Assembly (NCBI RefSeq): GCF_051014445.1
Contig: NC_135134.1
Coordinates: forward strand, 23,625,672-23,689,671
Direction of reading: 5' to 3'
From: Colletes latitarsis
Taxonomy: Eukaryota > Arthropoda > Insecta > Hymenoptera > Colletidae
DNA: 64,000 nt
Both the position numbers and the translations under genes were made by a program. The notes under the pieces were generated by a model. That model did not search any database, was not told the origin of the DNA, and saw only the letters and a list, made by a program, of their open reading frames with translations. Shown piece by piece: positions 27,680 to 41,700 of the stretch; position 1 is the first letter of the stretch; every line of letters begins with the position of its first letter.

Positions 27680-30600
27680 CGCCGGTTATGTCTGGGTTAG
27701 GTCTAGTATTTGCCATCATCTAGCTCATACTTTCGCACCTTTCGCATACTTGAATGGCCAGAGCCTGGTTTTTTTTCTGGTTAGTTTCACGTATTAATGT
27801 TCTGCCACACTGAAATAGTCAATTCAACCTGTATTCGATCAATATTTTAGAGGATGACACCGGTTATGTCTGGGTTGCGTCTGGTATTTGCAATCATCTG
27901 CCTCATACTTTCGCATCTTTCGCATTCCTGTAGACCAGCTCCTGGGCTTTTTCTGATTTGGATCACGTAGTAATGTGGTACCACACTGAAGCAGGCAAAT
28001 ACACCTGCTTCCGATTAATATTTCAGAGGAGAACGCCGGTGATGTCTGGGTTAGTTGTGGTTTTTGCAATCATCTGCCTCACACTTTCGCATTTTTCGCC
28101 TACTTGATGGTCATATCCTGGGCTTTTTCTGGTTTGGATCACGTAGTAAAGTGGTACCACACCGAAACAGTCAATTAAACCAGGTTGCGATTAATATTTT
28201 AGAGCATAACGCCAGTTATGTCAGGGTAAGGCCTGGTATTTGCCATCATCTAGCTCATACTTTCACATTTTTCGCTTACTTGAATGGCCAGATCCTGGGT
28301 TTTTTTCTCTTTATGATCACGTATTTATGTGGTACCACAGTGAAACAGTCAATTAAACCTGGTTCCGATTAATATTTTCGAGGATATCGCCTGTTACGTC
28401 TTGGGTAGGTGGGGTTTTTGCAATCATCTTGCTCATACTTTCGGATTTTTCGCATACTTGAATGGCCAGATCCTGGGTTTTGTTCTCGTTAAGATCACGT
28501 ATTAATGTGGTATCACACTGAAATAGTCAATAAAACCTGGTTCCGATTAATATTTTAGAAGATAACGCCGGTTATGTCTGGGTTAGTTCTGGTATTTGCA
28601 ATCATCTGCCCCATTCCTTCGCATTTTTCGCCTACTTGTTGGTCAGATCCTGGGCTTTTTCTGGTTTGGATCACGTAGTAAAGTGGTACTACACCGAAAG
28701 AGTCAATGAAACCAGGTTGCGATTAATATTTTAGAGCATAACGCCGGTTATGTCAGGGTTAGCTCTGGTATTTGCCATCATCGAGCTCATACTTTCGCAT
28801 TTTTCGCTTACTTGAATGGCCTGATCCTGGGTTTTGTTTTAGTTGGGATCTCGTATTAATGTGGTATCACACTGAAATAGTCAATAAAACCTGGTTCCGA
28901 TTAATATTTTAGAAGATAACAACGGTTATGTCTGGGTTAGTTCTGGTATTTGCAATCATCTGCCCCATTCCTTCGCATTTTTCGCCTACTTGTTGGTCAG
29001 ATCCTGGGCTTTTTCTGGTTTGGATCACGTAGTAAAGTGGTACTACACCGAAACAGTCAATGAAACCAGGTTGCGATTAATATTCTAGAGCATAACGCCG
29101 GTTATGTCAGGGTTAGCTCTGGTATTTGCCATCATCTAGCTCATACTTTCGCATTTTTCGCATACTTGAATGGCCAGATCCTGGGTTTTGTTCTGGTTTG
29201 GATCACGTATTAATGTGGTATCACACTGAAATAGTCAATAAAACCTGGTTCCGATTAATATTTTAGAAGATAACGCCGGTTATGTCTGGGTTGGTTCTGG
29301 TATTTGCAATCATCTGCCTCATTCCTTCGCATTTTTCGCATACTTGTTGGCCAGATCCTGGGCTTATTCTGATTTGGATCACGTAGTAATGTGGTACCAC
29401 GCTGAAGCAGTCAAATAAACCTGCTTCCGATTAATATTTTAGTGGAGAACGCCGGTTTTTTCTGGGTTAGTTGTGGTTTTTGCAATCATCAAGCACATAC
29501 TTTCGCATTTTTCTCATACTTGAATGGCCAGATCCTGGGCTTTTTCTGGTGAGTATCACGTAGTAATGTGGCACGACACCGAAACAGTCAACTAAACCTT
29601 GTTCCGATTAATATTTTAGAGGATAACGCCGGTTATGTCTGGGTTAGGTCTAGTATTTGCCATCATCTAGCTCATACTTTCGCACCTTTCGCATACTTGA
29701 ATGGCCAGAGCCTGGTTTTTTTTCTGGTTAGTTTCACGTATTAATGTTCTGCCACACTGAAATAGTCAATTCAACCTGTATTCGATCAATATTTTAGAGG
29801 ATGACACCGGTTATGTCTGGGTTGCGTCTGGTATTTGCAATCATCTGCCTCATACTTTCGCATCTTTCGCATTCCTGTAGACCAGCTCCTGGGCTTTTTC
29901 TGATTTGGATCACGTAGTAATGTGGTACCACACTGAAGCAGGCAAATACACCTGCTTCCGATTAATATTTCAGAGGAGAACGCCGGTGATGTCTGGGTTA
30001 GTTGTGGTTTTTGCAATCATCTGCCTCACACTTTCGCATTTTTCGCCTACTTGATGGTCATATCCTGGGCTTTTTCTGGTTTGGATCACGTAGTAAAGTG
30101 GTACCACACCGAAACAGTCAATTAAACCAGGTTGCGATTAATATTTTTGAGCATAACGCCAGTTATGTCAGGGTAAGGCCTGGTATTTGCCATCATCTAG
30201 CTCATACTTTCGGATTTTTCGCATACTTGAATGGCCAGATCCTGGGTTTTGTTCTCGTTAAGATCACGTATTAATGTGGTATCACACTGAAATAGTCAAT
30301 AAAACCTGGTTCCGATTAATATTTTAGAAGATAACGCCGGTTATGTCTGGGTTAGTTCTGGTATTTGCAATCATCTGCCCCATTCCTTCGCATTTTTCGC
30401 CTACTTGTTGGTCAGATCCTGGGCTTTTTCTGGTTTGGATCACGTAGTAAAGTGGTACTACACCGAAAGAGTCAATGAAACCAGGTTGCGATTAATATTT
30501 TAGAGCATAACGCCGGTTATGTCAGGGTTAGCTCTGGTATTTGCCATCATCGAGCTCATACTTTCGCATTTTTCGCTTACTTGAATGGCCTGATCCTGGG

Positions 30601-33600
30601 TTTTGTTTTAGTTGGGATCTCGTATTAATGTGGTATCACACTGAAATAGTCAATAAAACCTGGTTCCGATTAATATTTTAGAAGATAACAACGGTTATGT
30701 CTGGGTTAGTTCTGGTATTTGCAATCATCTGCCCCATTCCTTCGCATTTTTCGCCTACTTGTTGGTCAGATCCTGGGCTTTTTCTGGTTTGGATCACGTA
30801 GTAAAGTGGTACTACACCGAAACAGTCAATGAAACCAGGTTGCGATTAATATTCTAGAGCATAACGCCGGTTATGTCAGGGTTAGCTCTGGTATTTGCCA
30901 TCATCTAGCTCATACTTTCGCATTTTTCGCATACTTGAATGGCCAGATCCTGGGTTTTGTTCTGGTTTGGATCACGTATTAATGTGGTATCACACTGAAA
31001 TAGTCAATAAAACCTGGTTCCGATTAATATTTTAGAAGATAACGCCGGTTATGTCTGGGTTGGTTCTGGTATTTGCAATCATCTGCCTCATTCCTTCGCA
31101 TTTTTCGCATACTTGTTGGCCAGATCCTGGGCTTATTCTGATTTGGATCACGTAGTAATGTGGTACCACGCTGAAGCAGTCAAATAAACCTGCTTCCGAT
31201 TAATATTTTAGTGGAGAACGCCGGTTTTTTCTGGGTTAGTTGTGGTTTTTGCAATCATCAAGCACATACTTTCGCATTTTTCTCATACTTGAATGGCCAG
31301 ATCCTGGGCTTTTTCTGGTGAGTATCACGTAGTAATGTGGCACGACACCGAAACAGTCAACTAAACCTTGTTCCGATTAATATTTTAGAGGATAACGCCG
31401 GTTATGTCTGGGTTAGGTCTAGTATTTGCCATCATCTAGCTCATACTTTCGCACCTTTCGCATACTTGAATGGCCAGAGCCTGGTTTTTTTTCTGGTTAG
31501 TTTCACGTATTAATGTTCTGCCACACTGAAATAGTCAATTCAACCTGTATTCGATCAATATTTTAGAGGATGACACCGGTTATGTCTGGGTTGCGTCTGG
31601 TATTTGCAATCATCTGCCTCATACTTTCGCATCTTTCGCATTCCTGTAGACCAGCTCCTGGGCTTTTTCTGATTTGGATCACGTAGTAATGTGGTACCAC
31701 ACTGAAGCAGGCAAATACACCTGCTTCCGATTAATATTTCAGAGGAGAACGCCGGTGATGTCTGGGTTAGTTGTGGTTTTTGCAATCATCTGCCTCACAC
31801 TTTCGCATTTTTCGCCTACTTGATGGTCATATCCTGGGCTTTTTCTGGTTTGGATCACGTAGTAAAGTGGTACCACACCGAAACAGTCAATTAAACCAGG
31901 TTGCGATTAATATTTTAGAGCATAACGCCAGTTATGTCAGGGTAAGGCCTGGTATTTGCCATCATCTAGCTCATACTTTCACATTTTTCGCTTACTTGAA
32001 TGGCCAGATCCTGGGTTTTTTTCTCTTTATGATCACGTATTTATGTGGTATCACAGTGAAACAGTCAATTAAACCTGGTTCCGATTAATATTTTCGAGGA
32101 TATCGCCTGTTACGTCTTGGGTAGGTGGGGTTTTTGCAATCATCTTGCTCATACTTTCGGATTTTTCGCATACTTGAATGGCCAGATCCTGGGTTTTGTT
32201 CTCGTTAAGATCACGTATTAATGTGGTATCACACTGAAATAGTCAATAAAACCTGGTTCCGATTAATATTTTAGAAGATAACGCCGGTTATGTCTGGGTT
32301 AGTTCTGGTATTTGCAATCATCTGCCCCATTCCTTCGCATTTTTCGCCTACTTGTTGGTCAGATCCTGGGCTTTTTCTGGTTTGGATCACGTAGTAAAGT
32401 GGTACTACACCGAAAGAGTCAATGAAACCAGGTTGCGATTAATATTTTAGAGCATAACGCCGGTTATGTCAGGGTTAGCTCTGGTATTTGCCATCATCGA
32501 GCTCATACTTTCGCATTTTTCGCTTACTTGAATGGCCTGATCCTGGGTTTTGTTTTAGTTGGGATCTCGTATTAATGTGGTATCACACTGAAATAGTCAA
32601 TAAAACCTGGTTCCGATTAATATTTTAGAAGATAACAACGGTTATGTCTGGGTTAGTTCTGGTATTTGCAATCATCTGCCCCATTCCTTCGCATTTTTCG
32701 CCTACTTGTTGGTCAGATCCTGGGCTTTTTCTGGTTTGGATCACGTAGTAAAGTGGTACTACACCGAAACAGTCAATGAAACCAGGTTGCGATTAATATT
32801 CTAGAGCATAACGCCGGTTATGTCAGGGTTAGCTCTGGTATTTGCCATCATCTAGCTCATACTTTCGCATTTTTCGCATACTTGAATGGCCAGATCCTGG
32901 GTTTTGTTCTGGTTTGGATCACGTATTAATGTGGTATCACACTGAAATAGTCAATAAAACCTGGTTCCGATTAATATTTTAGAAGATAACGCCGGTTATG
33001 TCTGGGTTGGTTCTGGTATTTGCAATCATCTGCCTCATTCCTTCGCATTTTTCGCATACTTGTTGGCCAGATCCTGGGCTTATTCTGATTTGGATCACGT
33101 AGTAATGTGGTACCACGCTGAAGCAGTCAAATAAACCTGCTTCCGATTAATATTTTAGTGGAGAACGCCGGTTTTTTCTGGGTTAGTTGTGGTTTTTGCA
33201 ATCATCAAGCACATACTTTCGCATTTTTCTCATACTTGAATGGCCAGATCCTGGGCTTTTTCTGGTGAGTATCACGTAGTAATGTGGCACGACACCGAAA
33301 CAGTCAACTAAACCTTGTTCCGATTAATATTTTAGAGGATAACGCCGGTTATGTCTGGGTTAGGTCTGGTATTTGCCATCATCTAGCTCATACTTTCGCA
33401 TTTTTCGCTTACTTGAATGGCCAGATCCTGGGTATTTTTCTCTTTAGGATCACGTATTTATGTGGTACCACAGTGAAACAGTCAATAAATCCTGGTTCCG
33501 ATTAATATTTTAGAGGAGATCGACGGTTGTGCCTGGGTTAGGTCTGGTATTTGCCATCATCTAGCTCATACTTTCGCATTTTTCGCATACTTGAATAGCC

Positions 33601-34900
33601 AGATCCTGGGCTTTTTCTGTTTTGGATCACGTAGTAATGTCTTACCACTCTGTAACAGTCAACTAAACCTGGTTCCGATTAGTATTTTAGAGGATAACGC
33701 CGGTTATGTCTGGGTTAGGTCTAGTATTTGCCATCATCTAGCTCATACTTTCGCACCTTTCGCATACTTGAATGGCCAGAGCCTGGTTTTTTTTCTGGTT
33801 AGTTTCACGTATTAATGTGCTGCCACACTGAAATAGTCAATTCAACCTGTATTCGATCAATATTTTAGAGGATGACACCGCTTATGTCTGGGTTGCGTCT
33901 GGTATTTGCAATCATCTGCCTCATACTTTCGCATCTTTCGCATTCCTGTAGACCAGCTCCTGGGCTTTTTCTGATTTGGATCACGTAGTAATGTGGTACC
34001 ACACTGAAGCAGGCAAATACACCTGCTTCCGATTAATATTTCAGAGGAGAACGCCGGTGTTGTGTGGGTTAGTTGTGGTTTTTGCAATCATCTGCCTCAC
34101 ACTTTCGCATTTTTCGCCAACTTGATGGTCATATCCTGGGCTTTTTCTGGTTTGGATCACGTAGTAAGGTGGTACCACACCGAAACAGTCAATTTAACCA
34201 GGTTGCGATTAATATTTTAGAGCATAACGCCAGTTATGTCAGGGTAAGGCCTGGTATTTGCCATCATCTAGCTCATACTTTCACATTTTTCGCTTACTTG
34301 AATGGCCAGATCCTGGGTTTTTTTCTCTTTAGGATCACGTATTTATGTGGTACCACAGTGAAACAGTCAATTAAACCTGGTTCCGATTAATATTTTCGAG
34401 GAAAACGCCGGTTACGTCTTGGTTAGGTGGGGTTTTTGCAATCATCTTGCTCATACTTTCGTATTTTTCGCATACTTGAATGGCCAGATCCTGGGTTTTG
34501 TTCTCGTTAGGATCACGTATTAATGTGGTATCACACTGAAATAGTCAATAAAACCTGGTTCCGATTAATATTTTAGAAGATAACGCCGGTTATGTCTGGG
34601 TTAGTTCTGGTATTTGCAATCATCTGCCCCATTCCTTCGCATTTTTCGCCTACTTGTTGGTCAGATCCTGGGCATTTTCTGGTTTGGATCACGTAGTAAA
34701 GTGGTACTACACCGAAACAGTCAATGAAACCAGGTTGTGATTAATATTTTAGAGCATAACGCTGGTTATGTCAGGGTTAGCTCTGGTATTTGCCATCATC
34801 TAGCTCATACTTTCGTATTTTTCGCTTACTTGAATGGCCAGATCCTGGGTTCTTTTCTCTTTAGGATCACGTAATAATGTGGTACCACGCTGAAGCAGTC
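27680..34900. repeat. Amplified multimer block, four related units
   Basis: The same series of monomers recurs with starts near 27839, 29786, 31555 and 33857, so the spacings are 1,947, 1,769 and 2,302 bp (11, 10 and 13 monomers). The second unit lacks one 178-bp monomer that is present in the first and third. The third-to-fourth interval carries two extra monomers that resemble those upstream of the first. Copies are near-identical. No gene is seen. Confidence 0.8.
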
Positions 34901-36870
34901 AACTAAACCAGGTTCCGATTAATATTTTAGTGGATAACGCCGGTTATGTCTGGGTTAGTTGTGGTTTTTGCAATTATCTGGCTCATACTTTCGTATTTTT
35001 CGCTTACTTGATGGTCAGATCCTGGGCTTTTTTCTGGTTACGATCACGAATTAAAGTGGTGCCACACAGAAATAGTCAATTCCACCTGGATTCGATCAAT
35101 ATTTTAGACAATAACACCGGTTGTGCCTTGGTTACGTCTGGTATTTGCAATCATCTGCCCCATACTTTCGCATTTTTCGCATACTTGTTGGCCAGACCCT
35201 GGGCTTTTTCTCGTTGGGATCACGTAGTAAAGTAGTACTACACTGAAGTAGTCAATAGAACCTGGTTGCGATTAATATTTTAGAGGAGAACGCCGGTTAC
35301 GTCTGGGTTAGGTTTGGTATTTGCAACCTTCTGCCTCATAATTTCGCATTTTTCGCATTCTTGTTGGCCAGATCCTGGGCTTTTTCTGTTTTGGATCACG
35401 TAGTAATGTCTTACCACCCTGTAACAGTCAACTAAACCTGGTTCGGATTAATATTTTCGAGGTTAACGCCGATTATGTCTGGGTCAGTTCTGGTATTTGC
35501 AATCATCTGGCTAATACTTTCGATTTTTCGCATTCTTGTCGGTCAGATCCTGGGATTTTTTCTGGTGAGGATCACGTATTAATGTGGTGCCACACAGAAA
35601 TAGTCAATTCCACTTGGATTCGATCAATATTTTAGAGGATAACATCGGTTGTGTCTGGGTTACGTCTGGTATTCGCATTCATCTGCCACATAATTTCGCA
35701 TTTTTCGCAACTTGTTGGCCAGATCCTGGGTTTTGTCCCGGTTAGGATTACGTATTAATGTGGTACCACACTGAGATAGTCAACAAAACCTGGTTCCGAT
35801 TAATATTTTAGATGATAACGCCGGTTATGGCTGGGTTAGGTCTCGTATGTGCCACCATCTAGCTCGTACTTTCGCATTTTTCGCATACTTGAATGGCCAG
35901 ATCTTGGGCTTTTTCTGGTTTGGATCACGTAGTAATGTGGTACTACACTGAAGTAGTCAATAGAACCTGGTTGCGATTAATATTTTAGAGGAGAACGCCG
36001 GTTACGTCTGGGTTAGGTTTGGTATTTGCAATCTTCTGCCTCATAATTTCGCATTTTTCGCATTCTTGTTGGCCAGATCCTGGGCTTTTTCTGGTTTCGA
36101 TCACGTAGTAATGTGGTACCACACTGAGGCGGTCAATTACACCTGGTTCTGATTAATATTTTAGAGGATAACGCCGGTTATGTCAGGGTTATGCCTGGTA
36201 TTTGCCATCATCTATCTCATGCTTTCGCATCATTCGGATTTCTGTAGGCCAGCTTCTGGTATTTTTCTGATTTGGATCACGTAGTAATGTGGTACCACAC
36301 TGAACCAGTCAACTAAACCTGGTTCCGATTAATATTTTAGATGATAACGCTGGTTATGTCTGGGTTAGTTCTGGTATTTGCAATCAACTGGCTCATACTT
36401 TCGCATTTTTCGCATACTAGTTTGTCAGATCCTGGGTTTTTTTTTTGGTTTGGATCACGTAATAATGTGGTGCCACACAGAAACAATCAACTCAACCTGG
36501 ATTCGATCAATATTTTAGAGGATAACGCCGGTTATGTCTGGGTTAGGTCTGGTATTTGCAATCATCTGCCTCATAATTTGGCATTTTTCGCTTTCTTGTT
36601 GGCCAGAACCCGGGTTTTTTTTTGGTTGGGATCACGTATTAATGTAGTGCCACACAGAAATAATCAATTCAACCTGGATTCGATCAATATTTTAGAGGAT
36701 AACACCGGTTATGTCTGGGTTACGTCTGGAATTTGTAATCATCTGGCTCATACTTTCGCATTTTTCGCATTCTTGTTGGCCAGATCCTGGGTTTTTTTCT
36801 GGCTTGGATTCCGTAGTAATGTGGTTCCACACCAAAGCAGTCAATTTCACCTGGTTGCGATTAATATTGT

Positions 36871-36923
36871 AGAGGATAACACCCGTTTTGTCTGGGTTTA
36901 ATTGTGGTTCCAATTAATATTTT
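36871..36923. repeat. 53-bp truncated monomer
   Basis: Between two AGAGGA landmarks there are only 53 bp instead of about 177. The segment contains ACCCGTTTTGTCTGGG and AATTGTGGTTCCAATTAAT, so about 124 bp of a monomer is missing. The same remnant is at 44731-44783 and 49553-49605, as expected from the duplications, and an extra copy is at 37626-37678. Confidence 0.8.
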
Positions 36924-37625
36924 AGAGGAGAACGCCGGTTACGACTGTGTTAGGTCTGGTATTCGCAATCATCGCTAATACTTTCGATTTTTCGCATTCT
37001 TTTCGGTCAGATGCTGGGTTTTTTCTGGTGAGGATCACGTATTAATGTGGTGCCACACAGAAATAGTCAATTCCACTTGGATTCGATCAATATTTTAGAG
37101 TATAACATCGGTTGTGTCTGGGTTACGTCTGGTATTCGCATTCATCTGGCACATAATTTCGCATTTTTGGCCACTTGTTGGCCAGATCCTGGATTTTGTC
37201 CTGGTTAGGATTACGTATTAATGTGGTACCACAATGAGATAGTCAATAAAACCTGGTTCCGATTAATATTTTAGATGATAACGCCGGTTACGGCTAGGTC
37301 AGGTCTCGTATATGCCACCATCTAGCTCGTACTTTCGCATTTTTCGCATACTTGAATGGCCAGATCCTGGGCTTTTTCTGGTTTGGATCACGTAGTAATG
37401 TGGTACTACACTGAAATAGTCAATAGAACCTGGTTGCGATTAATATTTTAGCGGATAACGCCGGTTACGTCTGGGTTAGGTCTGGTATTTGCAATCATCT
37501 GCCTCATAATTTCGCATTTTTCGCATTCTTGTTGGACAGATCCTGGGCTTTTTCTGGTTTCGATCACGTAGTAATGTGGTACCACACTGAGGCAGTCAAT
37601 TAATCCTGCTTCCGATTAATATTTT

Positions 37626-37678
37626 AGAGGATAACACCCGTTTTGTCTGGGTTTAATTGTGGTTCCAATTAATATTTT
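37626..37678. repeat. Extra copy of the 53-bp truncated monomer
   Basis: Same 53-bp segment as 36871-36923, inserted between two GAGGATAAC landmarks. It is absent at the matching place in the right copy of the large duplication (near 50309). This explains the offset change from 12,682 to 12,629 bp. Confidence 0.8.
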
Positions 37679-38716
37679 AGAGGATAACGCCGGTTATGTC
37701 AGGGTTAGGTCTGGTATTTGCCATCATCTAGCTCACACTTTCGCATTTTTCGTATTCTCGTTGGCCAGACCCTGGATTTTTCTCTGGTTAGGATCACGTA
37801 TTAATGTGGTGCCACACAGAAGTAATCAATTCAACCTGGATTCGATCAATATTTTAGGGGATAACGCCCTTTATGTCTGGGTTAGGTCTGGTATTTGCAA
37901 TTATCTGCCTCACACTTTCGCATTTTTCGCATTCTTGTAGGCCAGACCCTGGATTTTTCTCTGGTTAGGATCACGTATTAATGTGGTGCCACACAGAAGT
38001 AATCAATTCAACCTGGATTCGATCAATATTTTAGGGGATAACGCCCTTTATGTCTGGGTTACGTCTGGTATTCGCAATCATCTGGCTCATACTTTCGCAT
38101 TTTTCGCGTACTTGTTCGTCAGATCCTGGGCTTTTTCTGGTTCGGATCACGTAGTAATGTGGTACCACACTGAAGCAGTCAATTAATCCTGCTTCCGATT
38201 AATATTTTAGAGGATATCGCCCGTTATGTCTGGGTTAGTTCTGGTATTTGCAATCATCTGCCTCATAATTTCGCATTTTTCGCATTCTTGTTGGCCAGAA
38301 CCCGGGTTTTTTCTGGTTAGGATCACGTATTAATGTGGTGCCACACAGAAATAATCAATTCAACCTTGATTCGATCAATATTTTAGAGGATAACACCGGT
38401 TATGTCTGTGTTACGTCTGGTATTTGCAATCATCTGGCTCATACTTTCGTATTTTTCGCTAACTTGTTGGCAAGATCCTGGGTTTTGTTCTGGTTAGGAT
38501 CACGTATTAATGTGGTACCACACTGAAATATAATCAATAAAACCTGGTTCCGCTTAATACTTTAGCGGAGAACGCCGGTTACGCCTGGGTTAGGTCTGGA
38601 ATCTGCAATCATCTGCCTCATAATTTCGCATTTTTCGCATTCTTGTTGGCCAGAACACGGGTTTTCTTGTTTAGGATCACGTATTAATGTGGTACCACAC
38701 TGAAGCAGTAAATTAA

Positions 38717-41700
38717 ACCAGGTTTCGATCAATATTTTAGAGGATAACGCATGTTATGTCTGGGATAGGCCTGGGATTTGCCATCATCAGACACATACTT
38801 TCGCACTTTTCACATACTTGTTGAACAGATCCCTGACTTTTTCTGGTTTGGATCACGTAGTAGTGTGGTACCGCACTGAAACAGTCCATTAAACCTGGTT
38901 TCGATCAATATTGTAGAGGATAACGCATGATATGTCTGGGATAGGTCTGGGATTTGCCCTCGTCAGGCTCATACTTTCGCATTTTTCACATACCTGTTGA
39001 ACACATTCTGGCTTTTTTCTGGTTTGGATCACGTAGTAATGTGGTACCACACTGAAACAGTCCATTAAACCTGGTTTCGATCAACATTTTACAGAGTGAC
39101 GCATGTTAGGTCTTGGTTAGGTCTGGGATTTGCTCTCAACAGGCTCGTATTTTCGCATATTTCTCATAGTTGATGGCCAGATTCTGGGCTTTTTCTGGTT
39201 TTGATCACGTAGTAATGTGGTGCCACATTGAAACAGTCGATTAAAACAGGTTTCGGTCAATATTTTAGATGATAACGCAAGTTATGTCTGGGATAGGTCT
39301 GGGATTTGCCCTCGTCAGGCCCATACATTCGCATTCTTCACATACTAGTTGTACAAATCCTGGGTTTTATTCTGGTTTGGATCACGTAGTAACGTGGTAC
39401 CACACTGAAACAGTCCATTAAACCTGGTTTCGATGAATATTTTAGAGGATAACGCATGTTATGTCTAGGTTAGGCCTGGGATTTTCCCTCATCAGACACA
39501 TACTTTCGCATTCTTCACATACTTGTTCCACGGATCCTGGGTTTTTTCCAGTTTGGATCACGTAGTAATGAGGTACCACAATGAAAAAGTCCATTAAACC
39601 TGGCTTCGATGAATATTTTAGAGAATAACTCATTATAGGTCTAGGTTAGGTCCGGGATTTGCCCTCATCAGGGTCATATTTTCGCATTTTTCACATACTT
39701 GTTGAACAGATCTCTGGCTTTTTCTGGTTTGGATCACGTAGTAATGTGGTACCACACTGAAACAGTCCATTAAACCTGGTTTCGATCAATATTTTAGAGG
39801 ATAACTCATGTTAGGTCAGGGTTAGGTCTAGGATTTGCCCTCAGCGGGCTCATACTTTCGCATATTTCTCATACTTGATGGCTAGATTCTAGCCTTTTTC
39901 TGGATTGGATCACGTAGTAATGTGGTAGCACACTGAAACAGTCCATCAAACCTGGTTTCGATGAATATTTTAAAGAATAACTCATGTTAGGTCTAGGTTA
40001 GGTCTCGGATTTGCTCTCATCAGGCTCGTAATTTCGCATATTTCTCATACTTCATGGCCAGATCCTGGGCTTATTCTGGTTTGGATCATGTACTAATGTG
40101 GTACCACCCTGAAACAGTCCATTAAATCTGGTCTTGATAAATATTTTAGAGAATAACTCATGTTAGGTCTAGGATAGGTCTGGGATTTGCCCTCAGCAGG
40201 CTCATACTTTCCCATATTTCTCATTCTTGATGGCCAGATCCTGGGCTTTTTCTGGATTGGATCACGTAGTAATGTGGTACCACACTGAAACTGTCCATTA
40301 AACCTGGTTTCGATCAATATTTTAGAGGATAACGCAAGTTAGGTCTAGGTTAGGCCTGGGATTTTCCTTCATCAGACACATACTTTCGCATTCTTCACAT
40401 ACTAGTTGAACGGATCCTGGGTTTTTTCTGGTTTGGATCACGTAGTAATGTGGTACCACACTGAAAAAGTCCATTAAACCTGGCTTCGATGAATATTTTA
40501 GAGAATAACTCATGTTAGGTCTATGTTAGGTCTGGGATTTGCTCTCATCAGGCTCGTACTTTCGCATATTTCTCATACTTGATGGCCTGATCCTGGGGTT
40601 TTTCTGGATTGGATCACGTAGTAATGTGGTACCACACTGAAATAGTCCATTAAACCTCGTTTCGATCAATATTTTAGAGTATAACGCAAGTTAGGTCTAG
40701 GTTACGCCTGGGATTTTCCTTCATCAGACACATACTTTCGCATTCTTCACATACTAGTTGAACGGATCCTGAGTTTTTTCTGGTTTGGATCACGTAGTAA
40801 TGTGGTACCACACTGAAACAGTCGATTAAACCTGGTCTTGATAAATATTTTAGAGGATAACGCATGTTAGGTCTGGGTTAGGTCTAGGATTTGCCCTTAT
40901 CAGGATCATAATTTCGCATATTTCTCATACTTCATGGCTAGATCCTGGGGTTTTTCTGGATTGGATCACGTAGTAATGTGGTACCACACTGAAACAGTCC
41001 ATTAAACCTGGTTTCGAAGAATATTTTAGAGGATAACGCATGTTATGTCTAGGTTAGGCCTGGGATTTTCCCTCATCAGACACATACTTTCGCATTCTTC
41101 ACATACTAGTTGAACAGATCCCTGGCTTTTTCTGGTTTGGATCACGTAGTAATGTGGTACCACACTGAAACTGTCGATTAAACCTGGCTTCGATGAATAT
41201 TTTAGAGAATAACTCTTGATATGTCTAGGTTAGGCCTGGGATTTTCCCTCATCAGATACATACTTTCGCATTTTTCACATACTTGTTGAACAGATCCCTG
41301 GCTTTTTCTGGTTTGGATCACGTAGTAATTTGGTACCACACTGAAACAGTCCATTAAACCTGGTTTCGATCAATATTTTACAGAATAACGCATGTTAGGT
41401 CTTGCTCAGGTCTGGGATGTGCTCTCATCAGGCTCGTACTTTCGCATATTTCTCATAGTTGATGGCCAGATTCTGGGCTTTTTCTGGTTTGGATCACGTA
41501 GTAATGTGGTACCACACTGAAACAGTCGATCAAAAAGGGTTTCGGTCAATATTTTAGATGATAACGCAAGTTATGTCTGGGATAGGTCTGGGATTTGCCC
41601 TCGTCAGGCTCATACTTTCGCATTCTTCACATACTAGCTGTACAGATCCTGGGTTTTATTCTGGTTTGCATCACGTAGTAATGTGGTACCACAATGAAAC

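Larger units (their letters stand above)
6450..38716. repeat. Satellite array, C-type monomers (about 177 bp, many subvariants)
   Basis: Tandem monomers mostly 176-178 bp long, with some of 167-180 bp from small indels (for example about 167 bp ending near 7792). Diagnostic pieces are TTGCAATCATCTGCC or GCCATCATCTAGCTC, CATACTTGAATGGCCAGATC, GATCACGTATTAATGTGG and TGGTTCCGATTAATATTTTA. The block is internally reshuffled by higher-order duplications, listed separately. It also contains islands of B-type monomers near 9888-10690 and 15550-16354. No gene is seen. Open frames of 60-190 codons here are repeats of one 59-residue unit. Confidence 0.93.
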
